Assembly (NCBI GenBank): GCA_905178155.1 | Contig: CAJINV010000001.1 | Span: forward strand, 3,277,675-3,341,674 | Reading direction: 5' to 3' | Length of the DNA: 64,000 nt | Source of the DNA: Amoebophrya sp. A120 | Taxonomy: Eukaryota; Sar; Dinophyceae; Syndiniales; Amoebophryaceae | Made by a program: the position numbers and the translations under genes | The notes under the pieces: model-generated | The model's input: the letters and a program-made list of their open reading frames with translations, nothing else | Databases searched by the model: none | What the model was told of the DNA's origin: nothing | Part shown: positions 45,154 through 58,921 of the stretch, piece by piece | Layout: each line of letters starts with the position of its first letter | Numbering within the stretch: position 1 is the stretch's first letter

Positions 45154-45324
45154 ATGTCCTGGCGTGTGATAAAACAGTGGATTACCGTGTTCTTCTTTTT
45201 CGTTTTTTCGACGTGCATGCGTTGTGTAGAGCAGAAGGGCGTTGCTTCCCCTCCAGTGACGGACATCGATCCATCGGGTGGACCCAGTGTGGTTATTGGA
45301 TTTCGTAAAAAAAAGTTTCTTTAG
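45154..45324 (+). CDS. Possible short secreted protein, plus strand
   Basis: ATG at 45154 to TAG at 45322-45324, 56 residues, too short for many gene finders. It begins MSWRVIKQWITVFFFFVFST, a basic start followed by a hydrophobic core, then CMRCVEQKG: a plausible signal peptide with cleavage near the Cys pair. A hydrophilic tail ends FRKKKFL. A potential donor (C|GTAAAA) near the end means it may be the first exon of a longer gene. It is the only plus-strand candidate in an otherwise minus-strand region, so it needs transcript support and could be chance. Confidence 0.25.
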   Translation: MSWRVIKQWITVFFFFVFSTCMRCVEQKGVASPPVTDIDPSGGPSVVIGFRKKKFL

Positions 45325-45657
45325 TTTGATTAGTTAGTATACAAAGCGCGCGCGCAAGAGAAATATAGAAGTTAAAAGTTTGAAAAATAATCATAGGACG
45401 TATTTTGTTACAATGTTGTCCATTGTTGCTGCCACCACGCCCCGAAGCGGAACGGAAAATGCGGAGCACTGGTTAGACACGGAAAATTGGCTCAGTAGAT
45501 TACACTACGAAAATAAAAACGAAATAGCTGTGTACAAATTTGCTGCCATTGAAAGAAGATTTTCGTGAAATCCCCGGTGGGCATGTTTTTCGAGAGAAGA
45601 ATTTGTTTCATCTCGCCGATGCCGAGTCGCAGACTTGGAGTGCCGACGAGCACACCA
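45325..45657. other. Intergenic stretch, no gene seen
   Basis: About 0.3 kb with an AT-rich plus-strand ORF (45380-45568) that shows no features. Confidence 0.4.
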
Positions 45658-47685
45658 TTACCAGCACAGCTTCTCCTTTACACTTAAACAATTGCTGTTG
45701 TCTGTCATCTTGAACTCAACTTGGCTCCGGCGCAACAAAAATTGAGCGGCTTTATCCATATCCGGATACAGCTCCTCCTCCGTAGCTTCTCGTGACATTA
45801 GCTTCTCGCAGATATCCGGTCCCACCGGAGGCGACTTTGTTTTGCCGCGGGAACAATCGCGCAGCTGTTCCACCGCACGACGACCTTCACTGTTAGTAGT
45901 ACAACCTCCAGAGGAGTTGAGCATCGGGTCGTGTTGGTCACGCTTGCACAGCTCCGGCGCAGCTCCCTGTGGTCCCGTGATTCCACGTGTCTTGGCGCTC
46001 GGAATGACTGGTAGGGGCGGAGGTTTGCCACAAATACCATCATTGCGTTTACTACTCGCAGCAGCTCGTCTCCTCTCCCGTTCCGCTGCGTTGATGCGCT
46101 CGATGTTGGCTGCGATTTTATCCCCCGCGTCTTTCAGCTGCGACTTGTACCATTTTTCCAGCGCCACCTGGCGGTCCATGGAGCCGATGATACGTGTCCG
46201 TCGCTCCTGCAGCTGCAGACTACTGTGAATATCATCCGGATCCTGTAACTCATCGCTGCTACTACTGCCCTCGTCTCCTTCATCGTCGTCTCCATCTGGC
46301 TCGGAAGAAGTATCACAAACGGCGGCACAATCATCCTGGAGGTGGTCCCCGCCTGTACTAGTTGTGGCGTGATCTCCGGTTTTTGCGGTGGAGCACCTGG
46401 TCGTGAGCGCAGAAGTGGTTTGACGCTCGAGGTTCTTCGCATCTGGCCTGCAGAGAACCCGTCTCGCTTTCGCCTCCAGGAAAAAACGCCAGCAACACTC
46501 ATTCTCGCTGGCCGACTTGCGAATGCGTTGGCACACGCACTCGGGTTCCCTGTACATAAAATCCAAATCGTCGGGCGGCGGATTCATATCGCAGCTTTCC
46601 CGCCCGGAACTTGCTCGCTTGCGGCTTTTCGGGAGTCTGGACCAGGGCAGCACTAACGCGGTTTCTTGTTGCGCAGGATGGTACTTTGCTGCTTGTTGAG
46701 ACGTTGCAGGGTGGTTTGGGTTTCTGCTGCCGCACCCGTTACTAGTAGTAGTGGAACAGCCGTGCGTGAATTGCGCCGACATTGAGCGCTGCTTCTTCTG
46801 CGGCGGTCCTCGAGTTGGCAGTTCCAAACCGCCCCGCGACTCCCCCGTTGTCAACACAGATCGGCCCGAGGGCCACGGCGTCCAGGACGCGAAACTACTC
46901 CCCGCCTCTGTGGAACTGTACGTCCGTCGACGCCAAAACGACGGCAACTGCTTCGTCGAAGTAGTTCCTCCCTTGTTGTCGTTGTTCTCAGACGCTGCTT
47001 TCTTCGGCCTTCGAAAGGTGGAAATTTCCACGCCCTGCGGCCAGCTTTCCCGCATTTCCTCCTCCTCTCGTTCCGTTTCGCTCTTAACCGCGTCCATTTT
47101 CCCCCTTTGTTCCGGCCAAAACAGCCGGGCCGGCGCGGAGTGGAAAAAACTTTGGTGGGATCCAATCGCGCGCTGCATGCTGTCGCGAATCACATCCTCC
47201 GGACTGGCCCTGTCCGCGCCGTCCTCATCCTGCACAAAGCCTGGCTGCCGCCAGAACGGGGGAATGGATTGGATTCTGTTCCCCAACCGTAGAAGAACCT
47301 CCTCGACCCACGGCAGGCAACCACCTGGAGGATCCTCGGCGAGCGGCCTGCGCGCCGGGCCCTTTACTTCCTGTCGCGAGAACGTAGTAGTGTCACCAGG
47401 AAGAACGGGTTCTTTGGCAGAAGCTGCAGGCCCATTTTGACCCGCAACACCCGCATCATTCCCCTTGTTCACCTCGGCTTGCACAGGCTCTCTGGAAGAA
47501 CGCCTTTGTTGCGCATCTGCTCCTACAACCGAAGACGGCTTTAGCGATACCTGCTGCTCCACCCCCTCGTCTATAAGTGTGGCTGTATCAATGCGCGGAT
47601 GAGAAAGAAATCCACCGAGCTGACTGGACACAATAACAGCGCACGCAGATGCTGCGTGCAAGGAAATAGTGATGGCTGCCTTCAT
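45658..47685 (-). CDS. Unknown protein with N-terminal signal peptide
   Basis: Single ORF of 675 residues. The start MKAAITISLHAASACAVIVS is a typical signal peptide, so the product probably enters the secretory pathway. The body is hydrophilic. It has an Arg/Trp-containing central part (RLFWPEQRGKMDAV, LPSFWRRRTYSSTEAGS), a Cys-bearing segment (YREPECVCQRIRKS, NECCWRFFLEAKARRVLC), an acidic Ser-rich stretch and a helical charged segment (VALEKWYKSQLKDAGDKI, RINAAERERRRAAASSK). It ends LSVKEKLCW. No transmembrane span other than the signal, and no enzyme motif, is evident. For a parasite, a secreted or organelle-targeted role is possible, but nothing in the sequence specifies it. Confidence 0.7.
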   Translation of the reverse strand: MKAAITISLHAASACAVIVSSQLGGFLSHPRIDTATLIDEGVEQQVSLKPSSVVGADAQQRRSSREPVQAEVNKGNDAGVAGQNGPAASAKEPVLPGDTTTFSRQEVKGPARRPLAEDPPGGCLPWVEEVLLRLGNRIQSIPPFWRQPGFVQDEDGADRASPEDVIRDSMQRAIGSHQSFFHSAPARLFWPEQRGKMDAVKSETEREEEEMRESWPQGVEISTFRRPKKAASENNDNKGGTTSTKQLPSFWRRRTYSSTEAGSSFASWTPWPSGRSVLTTGESRGGLELPTRGPPQKKQRSMSAQFTHGCSTTTSNGCGSRNPNHPATSQQAAKYHPAQQETALVLPWSRLPKSRKRASSGRESCDMNPPPDDLDFMYREPECVCQRIRKSASENECCWRFFLEAKARRVLCRPDAKNLERQTTSALTTRCSTAKTGDHATTSTGGDHLQDDCAAVCDTSSEPDGDDDEGDEGSSSSDELQDPDDIHSSLQLQERRTRIIGSMDRQVALEKWYKSQLKDAGDKIAANIERINAAERERRRAAASSKRNDGICGKPPPLPVIPSAKTRGITGPQGAAPELCKRDQHDPMLNSSGGCTTNSEGRRAVEQLRDCSRGKTKSPPVGPDICEKLMSREATEEELYPDMDKAAQFLLRRSQVEFKMTDNSNCLSVKEKLCW

Positions 47686-49285
47686 CGTACTGATAATACT
47701 GTCGATCTCTAGAACACATCGAAATTAGATTACAGAGCTCTCAATAAATTACAATTTCGGTTTCGTGTGATTGCATAAATACGAGCGCACAGAGAGTAGA
47801 TTAAACGAGTAAAGTCGATGTACCTTGCTGTGTCTTATTGTTACCACGGCGATCCATCTCTACGATTCTATTTCTTTTATAAAAACAGTTACCTTGTCAT
47901 ACTTGCCTAGTCACCTTCTTGTCTCCTTTTTCTGGCGAAGAGGAAAGAATTGGCGAAAATTCCTTGCATATCGATTGACGTTTCGGAACTCAACTACGAA
48001 TCTGAACGAATTGCCCATTATACCAGCAGAGCTAGTACCTCAGCTGGATCTAATCAGCCTCTTGCTCATCGGTTTTCATGGGAGAAACAAAGGCTAGTAA
48101 GCTCGATCCCAAGGTGATGCCGATCTGCTGAGCTGCGTCGTGTGCTGTTCCTCTAAATCAAAATCTAGATCCACCGCACGAAAGGGACAAAGAGATCTCG
48201 GACACACGCACAGAGTTGTTCAAGAGGTAAGCGGGCTATTTGGGATCAGATCCTTTCTTCCGAAATCCTCTCTGGATCCTTACAAGAGATCGGTCACAAG
48301 CTCAACGAGTACAGTTCCGGTTGTCGTTTCCAGGAGGACGCTTGCGCTTACAAATAACGTGCTTGTACTTCGTGATCTCCACATGTTATCTCCATAATGA
48401 ATCTTGCTCACACGAGCTGGAACAGTAGTGACACGGAAACCCGCAATCCGCGGAGAACAAACGACTCTCATCGCATGGGGACACGGAGAGCCGCAACACC
48501 CATTACTCCTCGATAAAGATTTCCTTGCGTAGTCAGTTCATTTCATTTGAAAGTGGCTGCGATGCATTGTTTAGCGCAATGGTTTTCGTGTGATCATGCC
48601 ATCAAGAAATGCGGTCGGTGGTCTTAGAGTGGAGAACTTAGCTGTCGACGCGTTCGTTGCTCGTCATCTATCCATTCAAAGCATTTTACATTTGGTGCAA
48701 GAGTTTCAACGCTTGGTTTAAGTTACTTCTATCTCTAAAGTCACGTGTGGCATTTTCCAAGAGCGTGATCTCTGAATTCCACTTGTTTCATCTTTGTCTT
48801 TAAGGTGCGCATCAAGAGCGCCTCGTACAGAACTGTATGCATGTATTTTATCCTGCGTTTTTTCTTCCTTAGTTTCGGGCGTACTCGTTTTCTCGTCGGT
48901 ACATTTCTAAACTAAATCTCCATTTCTGCTCGGCGGTGTTTTCAATCAAAAAAACCACTCGATCAGAATCCTTGCGATGTCACTTTCAGATTTTACCTCG
49001 AAGTTTTAGGCGCCACACATTCTATCACATAGAATGCACTTTGCCTCAAGCGTAGGAAAGAGAAACTTTTTTTCTATAGCTAGCAACAGTCGTTGTCAGA
49101 CCTGCTGTAGTCACTAGAGTTGCAATTGAGTTTAATCAATGGAAAAATCGGATGCAGAAGCAAACGGCGCGCGTTTCGTAAGTAGTTCTTCCCTATGGTA
49201 GAACACAATATCATCTAGCCGTTTCATCTACCGGAGCTCTTTGGCCGAATCATGTTTTGGCAAACTCCCCAAGAACTAGAACTGC
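47686..49285. other. Intergenic stretch of 1.6 kb, no gene seen
   Basis: AT-richer sequence downstream of Hsp70 and upstream of the signal-peptide gene. ORFs are short. I searched by eye for a further Hsp70 exon encoding an EEVD-type tail between 49020 and 49285 and found none. No repeats were recognised. Confidence 0.5.
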
Positions 49286-52440
<3,155 letters not shown>

Positions 52441-53491
52441 TTTGTTTTTTTTTGCAACAACAAAAACTTCTTAAAAAAATTCGAAGGAGATAAATCAAAG
52501 TGGATTTGCAGTTAAAACGTTCCGAACTGGAAGGTCAACCACAAACGGGCCTGGAGTTTCGAAATAGACAGTATTTAGAAACGCGGATTTTGTGAGAGAG
52601 AAATAAAAGATCGGTGTTTGGAGAAACGTCGTCGTCTAACTAGAAGCTAACCAGCAAACAGCTACTTAGATTGAAGTCGTCGTCGATATTTCTCGGAAAG
52701 AGCTACAACTAGCGGATTTACAGAACAAAGATGTTGTGAACTTGCTACGATTTGGAACTACAAAGCTTTGATCGTTCCAGTTGCGTTTCAAAAGATCACG
52801 TATCGTTTCTGGACAAATTGAATGTCTCGAATTGGGGTCGTTTCTCTGTCTGATGGAGATCGGAATCGGATTTCGGTTTTTTGGAATCAGATATCGTGCG
52901 CACTGAGCGTGATCTTTGCTTCAGCTGAAAATTTAGATTTCTTTGGGCGGATCTTTAGAAAAATATGCTCTCTCTCACGTCCGTAAACCGAGCAATGTCG
53001 TTCGAAATCTTTCCGTCACAGGCAGCATTGGCCGTAAAATTTCACTCAAAACCGAGAAGTATTTTGCCGGGCGCACCTCACTCAAAACCGAGTAATTCAC
53101 TGAAAACCGACAAGATTTGCTTACGCGTCATTCACTACCGAAACATTTCCTCACTGTTTCCAGAGTGCAACAACTATCAGCATGTCTCCAAGCAAGAATG
53201 CTGCTAACGTTGCATCATTCCTCACATCATGTTTAGGCACATTAGCGCTGTAGGTAGTGATTCCTTCATCTCAAAACGCATGTTCGTTTCGCAGGGTGAC
53301 ATTAGAGGACTCCTTCTGGTTCCTCAAAAGGTTCCGGTGCGCTTTTCAGACCAGCCAGGATGAACGACGAGGAGTGCAATTCATTGTACAGAATAGGTGC
53401 AGCGCCATGTTAAAATCGTCCTGCACTTCGTCGTGACCTTCACTCCTTAATTTTACAGTCCCATCTATCAGGCAAGAATTACGTGGAGATT
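52441..53491. other. Hsp70 5' flank and spacer
   Basis: About 1 kb between Hsp70 and the DHHC gene, presumably holding the Hsp70 promoter and 5' UTR. I could not pick out a convincing heat-shock element or TATA box. It includes the short repeats at 52980-53116. A plus-strand ORF at 52965-53207 overlaps these repeats and is probably chance. Confidence 0.45.
52980..53116. repeat. Short direct repeats with AAACCGA core
   Basis: TCACTCAAAACCGAG occurs twice and TCACTGAAAACCGA once between about 53040 and 53112, with a looser copy (GTAAACCGAGC) near 52982. They lie 0.5-0.7 kb upstream of the Hsp70 start and could be a regulatory cluster or a small local repeat. Confidence 0.5.
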
Positions 53492-56400
53492 TCAGAGAGC
53501 AAGCATAACGCTTTTGCTCGTCCCGCCTTGTCCTTCGAGAATATCAAAATGCTCCCGCAGCTGCGCGGAACGGGACACAGGAGGGGATCTCCCGTCATCT
53601 TGCTCATCTCCGTCTAATGACACTATTGCCCGCTTTGCGTCTGGCCCCCCCACAAAACGTGGTGGGGCAGTGGGAAGAGAACTCGTTGGTGGTGCTGGAA
53701 ATTGCGCTAGATCGCCCCGCTGATAGGTCGGACTAATAAATGCTGACGATCTGCTTTGATTTATTGTCGGGTCATTATCCTCACTAACGACACGATTTTT
53801 TTTTCCGGATTTTTGTACTCCTCCGGCTCCTGCACGCGCGGTGTCGCCGAATTCGCGACTGCAGTTGGTGAAAGGGAGGAGCCAACAGAGCGGATTGGTG
53901 CCAAACTTGGCGAGAAAATCCTCTTTATGCGAAGTCTTGCCGATTCGCGTCCCTCGCAAGCGCTCCGCCCACGTCTGTCCCTGACTTCCACCTTGAACTT
54001 CGAGCAAGCGCACCGTTTCGGATAGGCCGCAGAATAAGAGGAAAACAGTGAGGAAAAGCAGCAGCACCTCGAAGACCGACCAGCGCGGGAAAGCTGCCAC
54101 TGCTTCTTTTGTGAATTTCGAAGGACTGGCAGTTGTTTTGGCTGATTCTTTCGTGGCTTGCTCCAACCGTGCTGCTCTTCTAGTACTTCTCCGGCTGAGC
54201 CGGGGGGAAGTAGGCACATGCAACGGCGAAGTTTCGCCGGAAGAAACCATGAAGTCGTCGCCTGTTTCCGCCCCAGAGGATGATGATCCAGCGGCGGCAG
54301 GCAAATGCTCTTGAGAGGACTGAGATTGCTTCACTTCCTTCATTTCGGGAGGTAGTTGTCTCTCATGTATACTCCGTAGTTTCTTCTCGCTCTCCAGCTC
54401 GCCCGGCCGAAACACTGGCAATAAAATTCCCCCAACCGGCGCGCCGCTTGTGCATGTGCGCGGAGCGGCTAGATAAAACGCCGCCTCGACGAGAAGTCCG
54501 AACCGATACGCCAGGCCGAGGAACAGAAACAGCAGCCAACAGAGGAAAAATTTCACGTTGTCTTCACACACGCATGTGCCAAGGAACCCGCAGTGGTGGT
54601 CTCGCAGAGGAAAGCAGCGCTCGCAAATGTGACAGTGGTGCATGCGTGGCTTCTTGTGCATGCCGCAGTTTTTGCACGAATGGCGGGTGTTGTAGTGGTG
54701 TTGCATAGAAGATACAACAGGAGCGTCTACATCGTTATCCAGAGTCGTGTCAGTTGTTCTTATTTTCCCGGTCGCAGATACGGCATCTCCGTGAACGTCA
54801 TACCCGGAGATCATGTACAGTGTCGAGCAGTAATGCAACATCATCATCGTGTCGAAAACCACGAGCGGGATTAGCCTTCCTAGCGCCTTTCTCCATACTA
54901 AAACCCGCCACGCCAGCCAGACGAAGGCGCCGCTCACAATGGTGCCCGCCGGCAGCATCCACAGGTAGACCGAGCCGTTAGCGTGGAAGTCGTGGATTTT
55001 GCTACGGTTCAAAATTCTCTGTGCTGCCACGAACCCCCAGGGGATGGCTGAGTGGAAAACGGGAAAGAGGCCATGTTTGAGGAGGAACGCATTAAACCAT
55101 GGGGTTTTGTCAGGTGAACTACTATTCGTCCATCGGTGTAGTTGTTCCGACCCGGTGGATTCGGAGCGAGCGGAATCGGAAGAAGTCTCAGAGTTCCACA
55201 CGCGTCGGCAAGCAGTGGCATCGGCTCCATCCTGCTTATCATTTCTGCGGTTATCGTTATCCGAAATTCCCCTCAACTGCAGAAGTCGGCTCCTCTTTTT
55301 ATCGAGGCTTAACTCAGGTCTAGTCTCTTCAATATTCTCTGTCGGATGATCAGAGACGACACTATCTCGCTCTGGTTCTGGAGGTGCTTGTTCACACTCT
55401 GTAGCTTCACTGTTGTTCCACGGCTGTAGAAGCTCCCGGTTGTCGTTTTTACCGTTCCGACAGCTGCGTCGCACCACACGCAACACGCGATGAAACCTTC
55501 GCAACCAGGTGCACGCACCAACCAGGCTCGCGGCCCCCAGCACCGTACACACAAACATCGATATCCAATCGAAGTGGTACGGATAACCAACTTCCCGACA
55601 CGTGATTAAAGGCGGATGATTTTGCTTCTCCTCATACAGCGCAGCTGCGGCCGGCCGTCGAGAAATGGTCCCAGAAGATTGCTGGAACAGGCCCGTGCCT
55701 CCAAGTGAAATAATCGCAGAACGATCTTGCGCGGGAACATTCTGGTTAATACCGTTAGCCGCAGGCGAAGATGCGCTTCCATTTTCGGCAGCGAGGTCGA
55801 GCGTCACGGCCCCAGAGATGATACGTTCCCAGAGCAAGTCTCCTACCTTCAACTCGTAAGCGCCGTCTTCCGCTTGAAAGCAGGACAGTGACCGCCGAAT
55901 GGCCGCGACGTGGGGGTTTTTTAACGTTTCGTCCCAAGGAGAAACATTTTTAGAAGTAGTTGCTGCACTCCCTCCTGCTAGTCCTACTGTAGAGGTCGTA
56001 CTGCCCGTCGGCGAAATTCCAATCAACGCCATGGCGGATCTGGACTTGCGCTGTCGCGCTGGAATTTTTACACTGGCGGAGAAACTGCTCGTCTTGCACA
56101 CGCCTCGCCGTTTCGGTGCGGATGATTCGTTCGAAGAAAAAATCGCGCTTTTCGTGGTGTTTCGTGCGGCAGGAAGAGGAACTTGAACTTGTTCAGAAGT
56201 GGACATAGGATTATTTTCACAACTGGTGCTTTCGCTCCGGATAGATGAACGCGTTGCTTCACCAACCGCGGGCCAGCTGCTCAATGAAGACGTGGCTGAA
56301 GCCGCCGACGTGATTGCCGCCACCGCGGAATACTGACCCGAAGTTCTCGTCGTCTCTGCTTCTATTGTCGTGTTCGGAGTGGTCGTTTCACGTGAAAGAA

Positions 56401-58921
56401 CGCGGTCTGCGTCAGCGGAAGATGATCTCCTGCTAACCACTGAGAAATCATTCCCCGAAGACGACCGCTGGCCTGCAGGAAGGCAACTGGGCGATTTGGA
56501 ACTTCTCGTGTCCTTCTGCAACATCACGTCTTCATCTTTCCCCTCCACGTCCAGCTGCCCTTCTGACGCGCACATGCTCATACTCATTTTGCTTGCCTGG
56601 CGGACAAAATTTGTGGCCGCCCCGCACTCGTCGTCGCTGTGTCCGGTGCACTCGGAGTCAATTTCACCGCCGACTTTCTGGGCTCGGTACAAAAGCGGCT
56701 GCGGTCCTGCGCTTACGGGTGACATGTTGATCCTGCACTCAAACTCATCCTGCTTTTCCACTTCATCGTCGAAAGTGGGTCTCATCTCATTGGTTTGCGA
56801 TTGCGAAGATGTTCCGATCTCATTATTCTCCGCCCCGGCATTATCCTTTTGGTCACCTCCACCTGGGTCGTCTTCGGACTTCAACGAATGATCTCTGGGA
56901 CTAATTGGGCCCTGCAAATCACTTCGTGACTGCTGTTCGGCAGATTCTTCCTCCTCAACATCGCAATCTACTTCGCCTACGACTTGACCTCGGTCACCAG
57001 CAACTTTCTCCGCCTCATCCTGCAAAGCTGCCTCTCCTGCCACAGCGACCTGTTCGCGCGGCAGGTACTCGACTATATTCGCGCTCGGAATGCTAGGGAT
57101 CCAGTCGTTCCGCTTGCCGGTCTCGAACACTCGGCCGTACCACGTATTTTGTGCAGTTAGGTCAACCTTGGTTTCTATCGCAGTCCTCTTTTCGACCGTG
57201 AAAAGCCGCGGGAAGAGATCCTCGGCGCTTTTTTTCCTGGGCGATTCTTGTTTATGTCTACTGTTTCTCCGCTCGTGCTGCTCGTGCAGCGATTCATGAT
57301 CGTGCCCTTTTGCCTTTCTATGTTCGGCATCTAATTCTTCAAAACGATCCGTGTCCCCGGAAAGGAACTCCTGCTGAGAGCTCATCGCTGTGGATGCCTC
57401 ACCTCCCACCTCTTCAAAAAAGTACCCCAGAAACGTCCCCCAGGTGGCCGTCACCTGAAGCGTATCAAAGTACTCAGCCGCAGACATAACGGGGAGCACA
57501 CGTGCGAAGAGGGATAGCGTGAGCGCAGACACTTTCCCCTCCGGACCGTGGGGATCGCACTGATACCGCGCTATCGGGCATGTCTCCTGTAGTTCCTCGT
57601 CCGTGTGCTGACTCTCATCGTCACGACGGTGCGGCGAAAACACTGCCGGATCTGTTGTTTCTCGTCCAGGAAGTTGTAGAGACACGGTCTTGTAGTAAGC
57701 GAGCTCGGGGAAAGGATCCGATACTTTGTCCTTTTTTTTCCTCGTGTAGGGAGTTGAAGTTCGGGCACAATAACTACTCTTCGCGCTCCTGCTGTTCCCG
57801 GGAGCAGTAGTTGCGCCATCCACGGGACGGACGTTCGCCGAGCAAGCAGGATTCTCATCCGAAGATGCTCTGGTGCTTATTGTTGTTGTGCCCGCAAGGA
57901 CACCACTGCTCTGGTCCACCTCAACCTCCGTAGTAGAAAGCTGTCCTTCACTGTTCCAATTCACTACAGGTGTACTGTTGCCCCCGCCGGAATTACTAAT
58001 GCTCTCGGTTCGCGACAGCTCTAAGGCCCCGCGCCGCACATTCCTCCGATCATGCAAAAACACGACCTCGTTTGATGTGATCAAACCGTGCCTTCGAATC
58101 GCCCCGTCGGCACTTCCCGAACTCGTCAGAGGGGTGGAGTTAGCAAGTGAGAGCGATGTTGGTCGTCGTCGTGCCACGAACGCAGCCGGGGGAAGCAGGT
58201 GAACATCGGTGGTTTCGCGGTCAGCGTGATGTTGGTCTGCGACCAAAAGATCTAGATTTCGCTCCGCGGCGTATTGGGAAGGTGCTGCGTCATCGTCGTG
58301 CACAAACGGCAGCGGCGAATCCTGTTGATATTGCCTGTGAAGATCCGAAGGTTGTTGTTGAACCAGCAGACTCAGTCTGGAAGTCGAAGCACGACCAGGG
58401 TCAACCTCGGCGCCTGCTGCCCTATGGCTACGATAACTTTGCATACTGTGCAGCTCGTCGTGGTCCACACCCCTCTCCCGCGGCACGTCTGCATCCAAAA
58501 GTTCTGTCGCGTCGAAATCATTTTGTCCCGTGTCTGTGTCGACCGCGACCCCGATCGGACTGTCGCTGAGCATGGGGTACTCATCTTCGTCGACTGGTTG
58601 TGCGACATTAGAATTTGCCCGGTTTGTTTGTGCCGCCCCCGGCCTGTTGTTGTGGTCGACGTCGTGCTGGAAATAGTGATCCTCGCCACGCGTGGGCAGA
58701 ATAGCCCCACGAACTTCGGTCAAAGTCCTCCTCGAGGCGGAGGACAGGACGTCCAGCACACAACACAACCTCCACAGGACGATGCTGCTCTCCTTTAACC
58801 ACAGAGCGACTGAGACCCTCGTTCTTGTTCTCGTTCTTCTAGAGCTTCCCTTCATTACTGCATCTTCCTGATCATCTTGAACTTCACAATGTGGGTGCTG
58901 ATAGATAATATCCCACTGCAA
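53492..58921 (-). CDS. Giant DHHC-type protein palmitoyltransferase
   Basis: An intronless ORF of 1809 residues; an internal ATG at 58852 is an alternative start. Residues 1-1100 are disordered, Ser/Glu/Asp-rich. The first hydrophobic span is near 1115 (WISMFVCTVLGAASLVGAC), followed by spans near 1310-1370 (YLWMLPAGTIVSGAFVWLAW, PLVVFDTMMMLHYC). The Cys-rich catalytic domain is near 1395-1445: CKNCGMHKKPRMHHCHIC, ERCFPLRDHHCGFLGTCV, with the DHHC nucleophile intact. A fourth span (FFLCWLLFLFLGLAYRFG) follows and a last one is near 1620 (VFEVLLLFLTVFLLFCGL). The family S-acylates membrane proteins at Golgi, ER or plasma membrane. Oddities are the extreme length (most members are 300-700 residues) and GFLGTC after DHHC where relatives have PW..NC. 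Confidence 0.9.
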   Translation of the reverse strand: MQWDIIYQHPHCEVQDDQEDAVMKGSSRRTRTRTRVSVALWLKESSIVLWRLCCVLDVLSSASRRTLTEVRGAILPTRGEDHYFQHDVDHNNRPGAAQTNRANSNVAQPVDEDEYPMLSDSPIGVAVDTDTGQNDFDATELLDADVPRERGVDHDELHSMQSYRSHRAAGAEVDPGRASTSRLSLLVQQQPSDLHRQYQQDSPLPFVHDDDAAPSQYAAERNLDLLVADQHHADRETTDVHLLPPAAFVARRRPTSLSLANSTPLTSSGSADGAIRRHGLITSNEVVFLHDRRNVRRGALELSRTESISNSGGGNSTPVVNWNSEGQLSTTEVEVDQSSGVLAGTTTISTRASSDENPACSANVRPVDGATTAPGNSRSAKSSYCARTSTPYTRKKKDKVSDPFPELAYYKTVSLQLPGRETTDPAVFSPHRRDDESQHTDEELQETCPIARYQCDPHGPEGKVSALTLSLFARVLPVMSAAEYFDTLQVTATWGTFLGYFFEEVGGEASTAMSSQQEFLSGDTDRFEELDAEHRKAKGHDHESLHEQHERRNSRHKQESPRKKSAEDLFPRLFTVEKRTAIETKVDLTAQNTWYGRVFETGKRNDWIPSIPSANIVEYLPREQVAVAGEAALQDEAEKVAGDRGQVVGEVDCDVEEEESAEQQSRSDLQGPISPRDHSLKSEDDPGGGDQKDNAGAENNEIGTSSQSQTNEMRPTFDDEVEKQDEFECRINMSPVSAGPQPLLYRAQKVGGEIDSECTGHSDDECGAATNFVRQASKMSMSMCASEGQLDVEGKDEDVMLQKDTRSSKSPSCLPAGQRSSSGNDFSVVSRRSSSADADRVLSRETTTPNTTIEAETTRTSGQYSAVAAITSAASATSSLSSWPAVGEATRSSIRSESTSCENNPMSTSEQVQVPLPAARNTTKSAIFSSNESSAPKRRGVCKTSSFSASVKIPARQRKSRSAMALIGISPTGSTTSTVGLAGGSAATTSKNVSPWDETLKNPHVAAIRRSLSCFQAEDGAYELKVGDLLWERIISGAVTLDLAAENGSASSPAANGINQNVPAQDRSAIISLGGTGLFQQSSGTISRRPAAAALYEEKQNHPPLITCREVGYPYHFDWISMFVCTVLGAASLVGACTWLRRFHRVLRVVRRSCRNGKNDNRELLQPWNNSEATECEQAPPEPERDSVVSDHPTENIEETRPELSLDKKRSRLLQLRGISDNDNRRNDKQDGADATACRRVWNSETSSDSARSESTGSEQLHRWTNSSSPDKTPWFNAFLLKHGLFPVFHSAIPWGFVAAQRILNRSKIHDFHANGSVYLWMLPAGTIVSGAFVWLAWRVLVWRKALGRLIPLVVFDTMMMLHYCSTLYMISGYDVHGDAVSATGKIRTTDTTLDNDVDAPVVSSMQHHYNTRHSCKNCGMHKKPRMHHCHICERCFPLRDHHCGFLGTCVCEDNVKFFLCWLLFLFLGLAYRFGLLVEAAFYLAAPRTCTSGAPVGGILLPVFRPGELESEKKLRSIHERQLPPEMKEVKQSQSSQEHLPAAAGSSSSGAETGDDFMVSSGETSPLHVPTSPRLSRRSTRRAARLEQATKESAKTTASPSKFTKEAVAAFPRWSVFEVLLLFLTVFLLFCGLSETVRLLEVQGGSQGQTWAERLRGTRIGKTSHKEDFLAKFGTNPLCWLLPFTNCSREFGDTARAGAGGVQKSGKKNRVVSEDNDPTINQSRSSAFISPTYQRGDLAQFPAPPTSSLPTAPPRFVGGPDAKRAIVSLDGDEQDDGRSPPVSRSAQLREHFDILEGQGGTSKSVMLAL

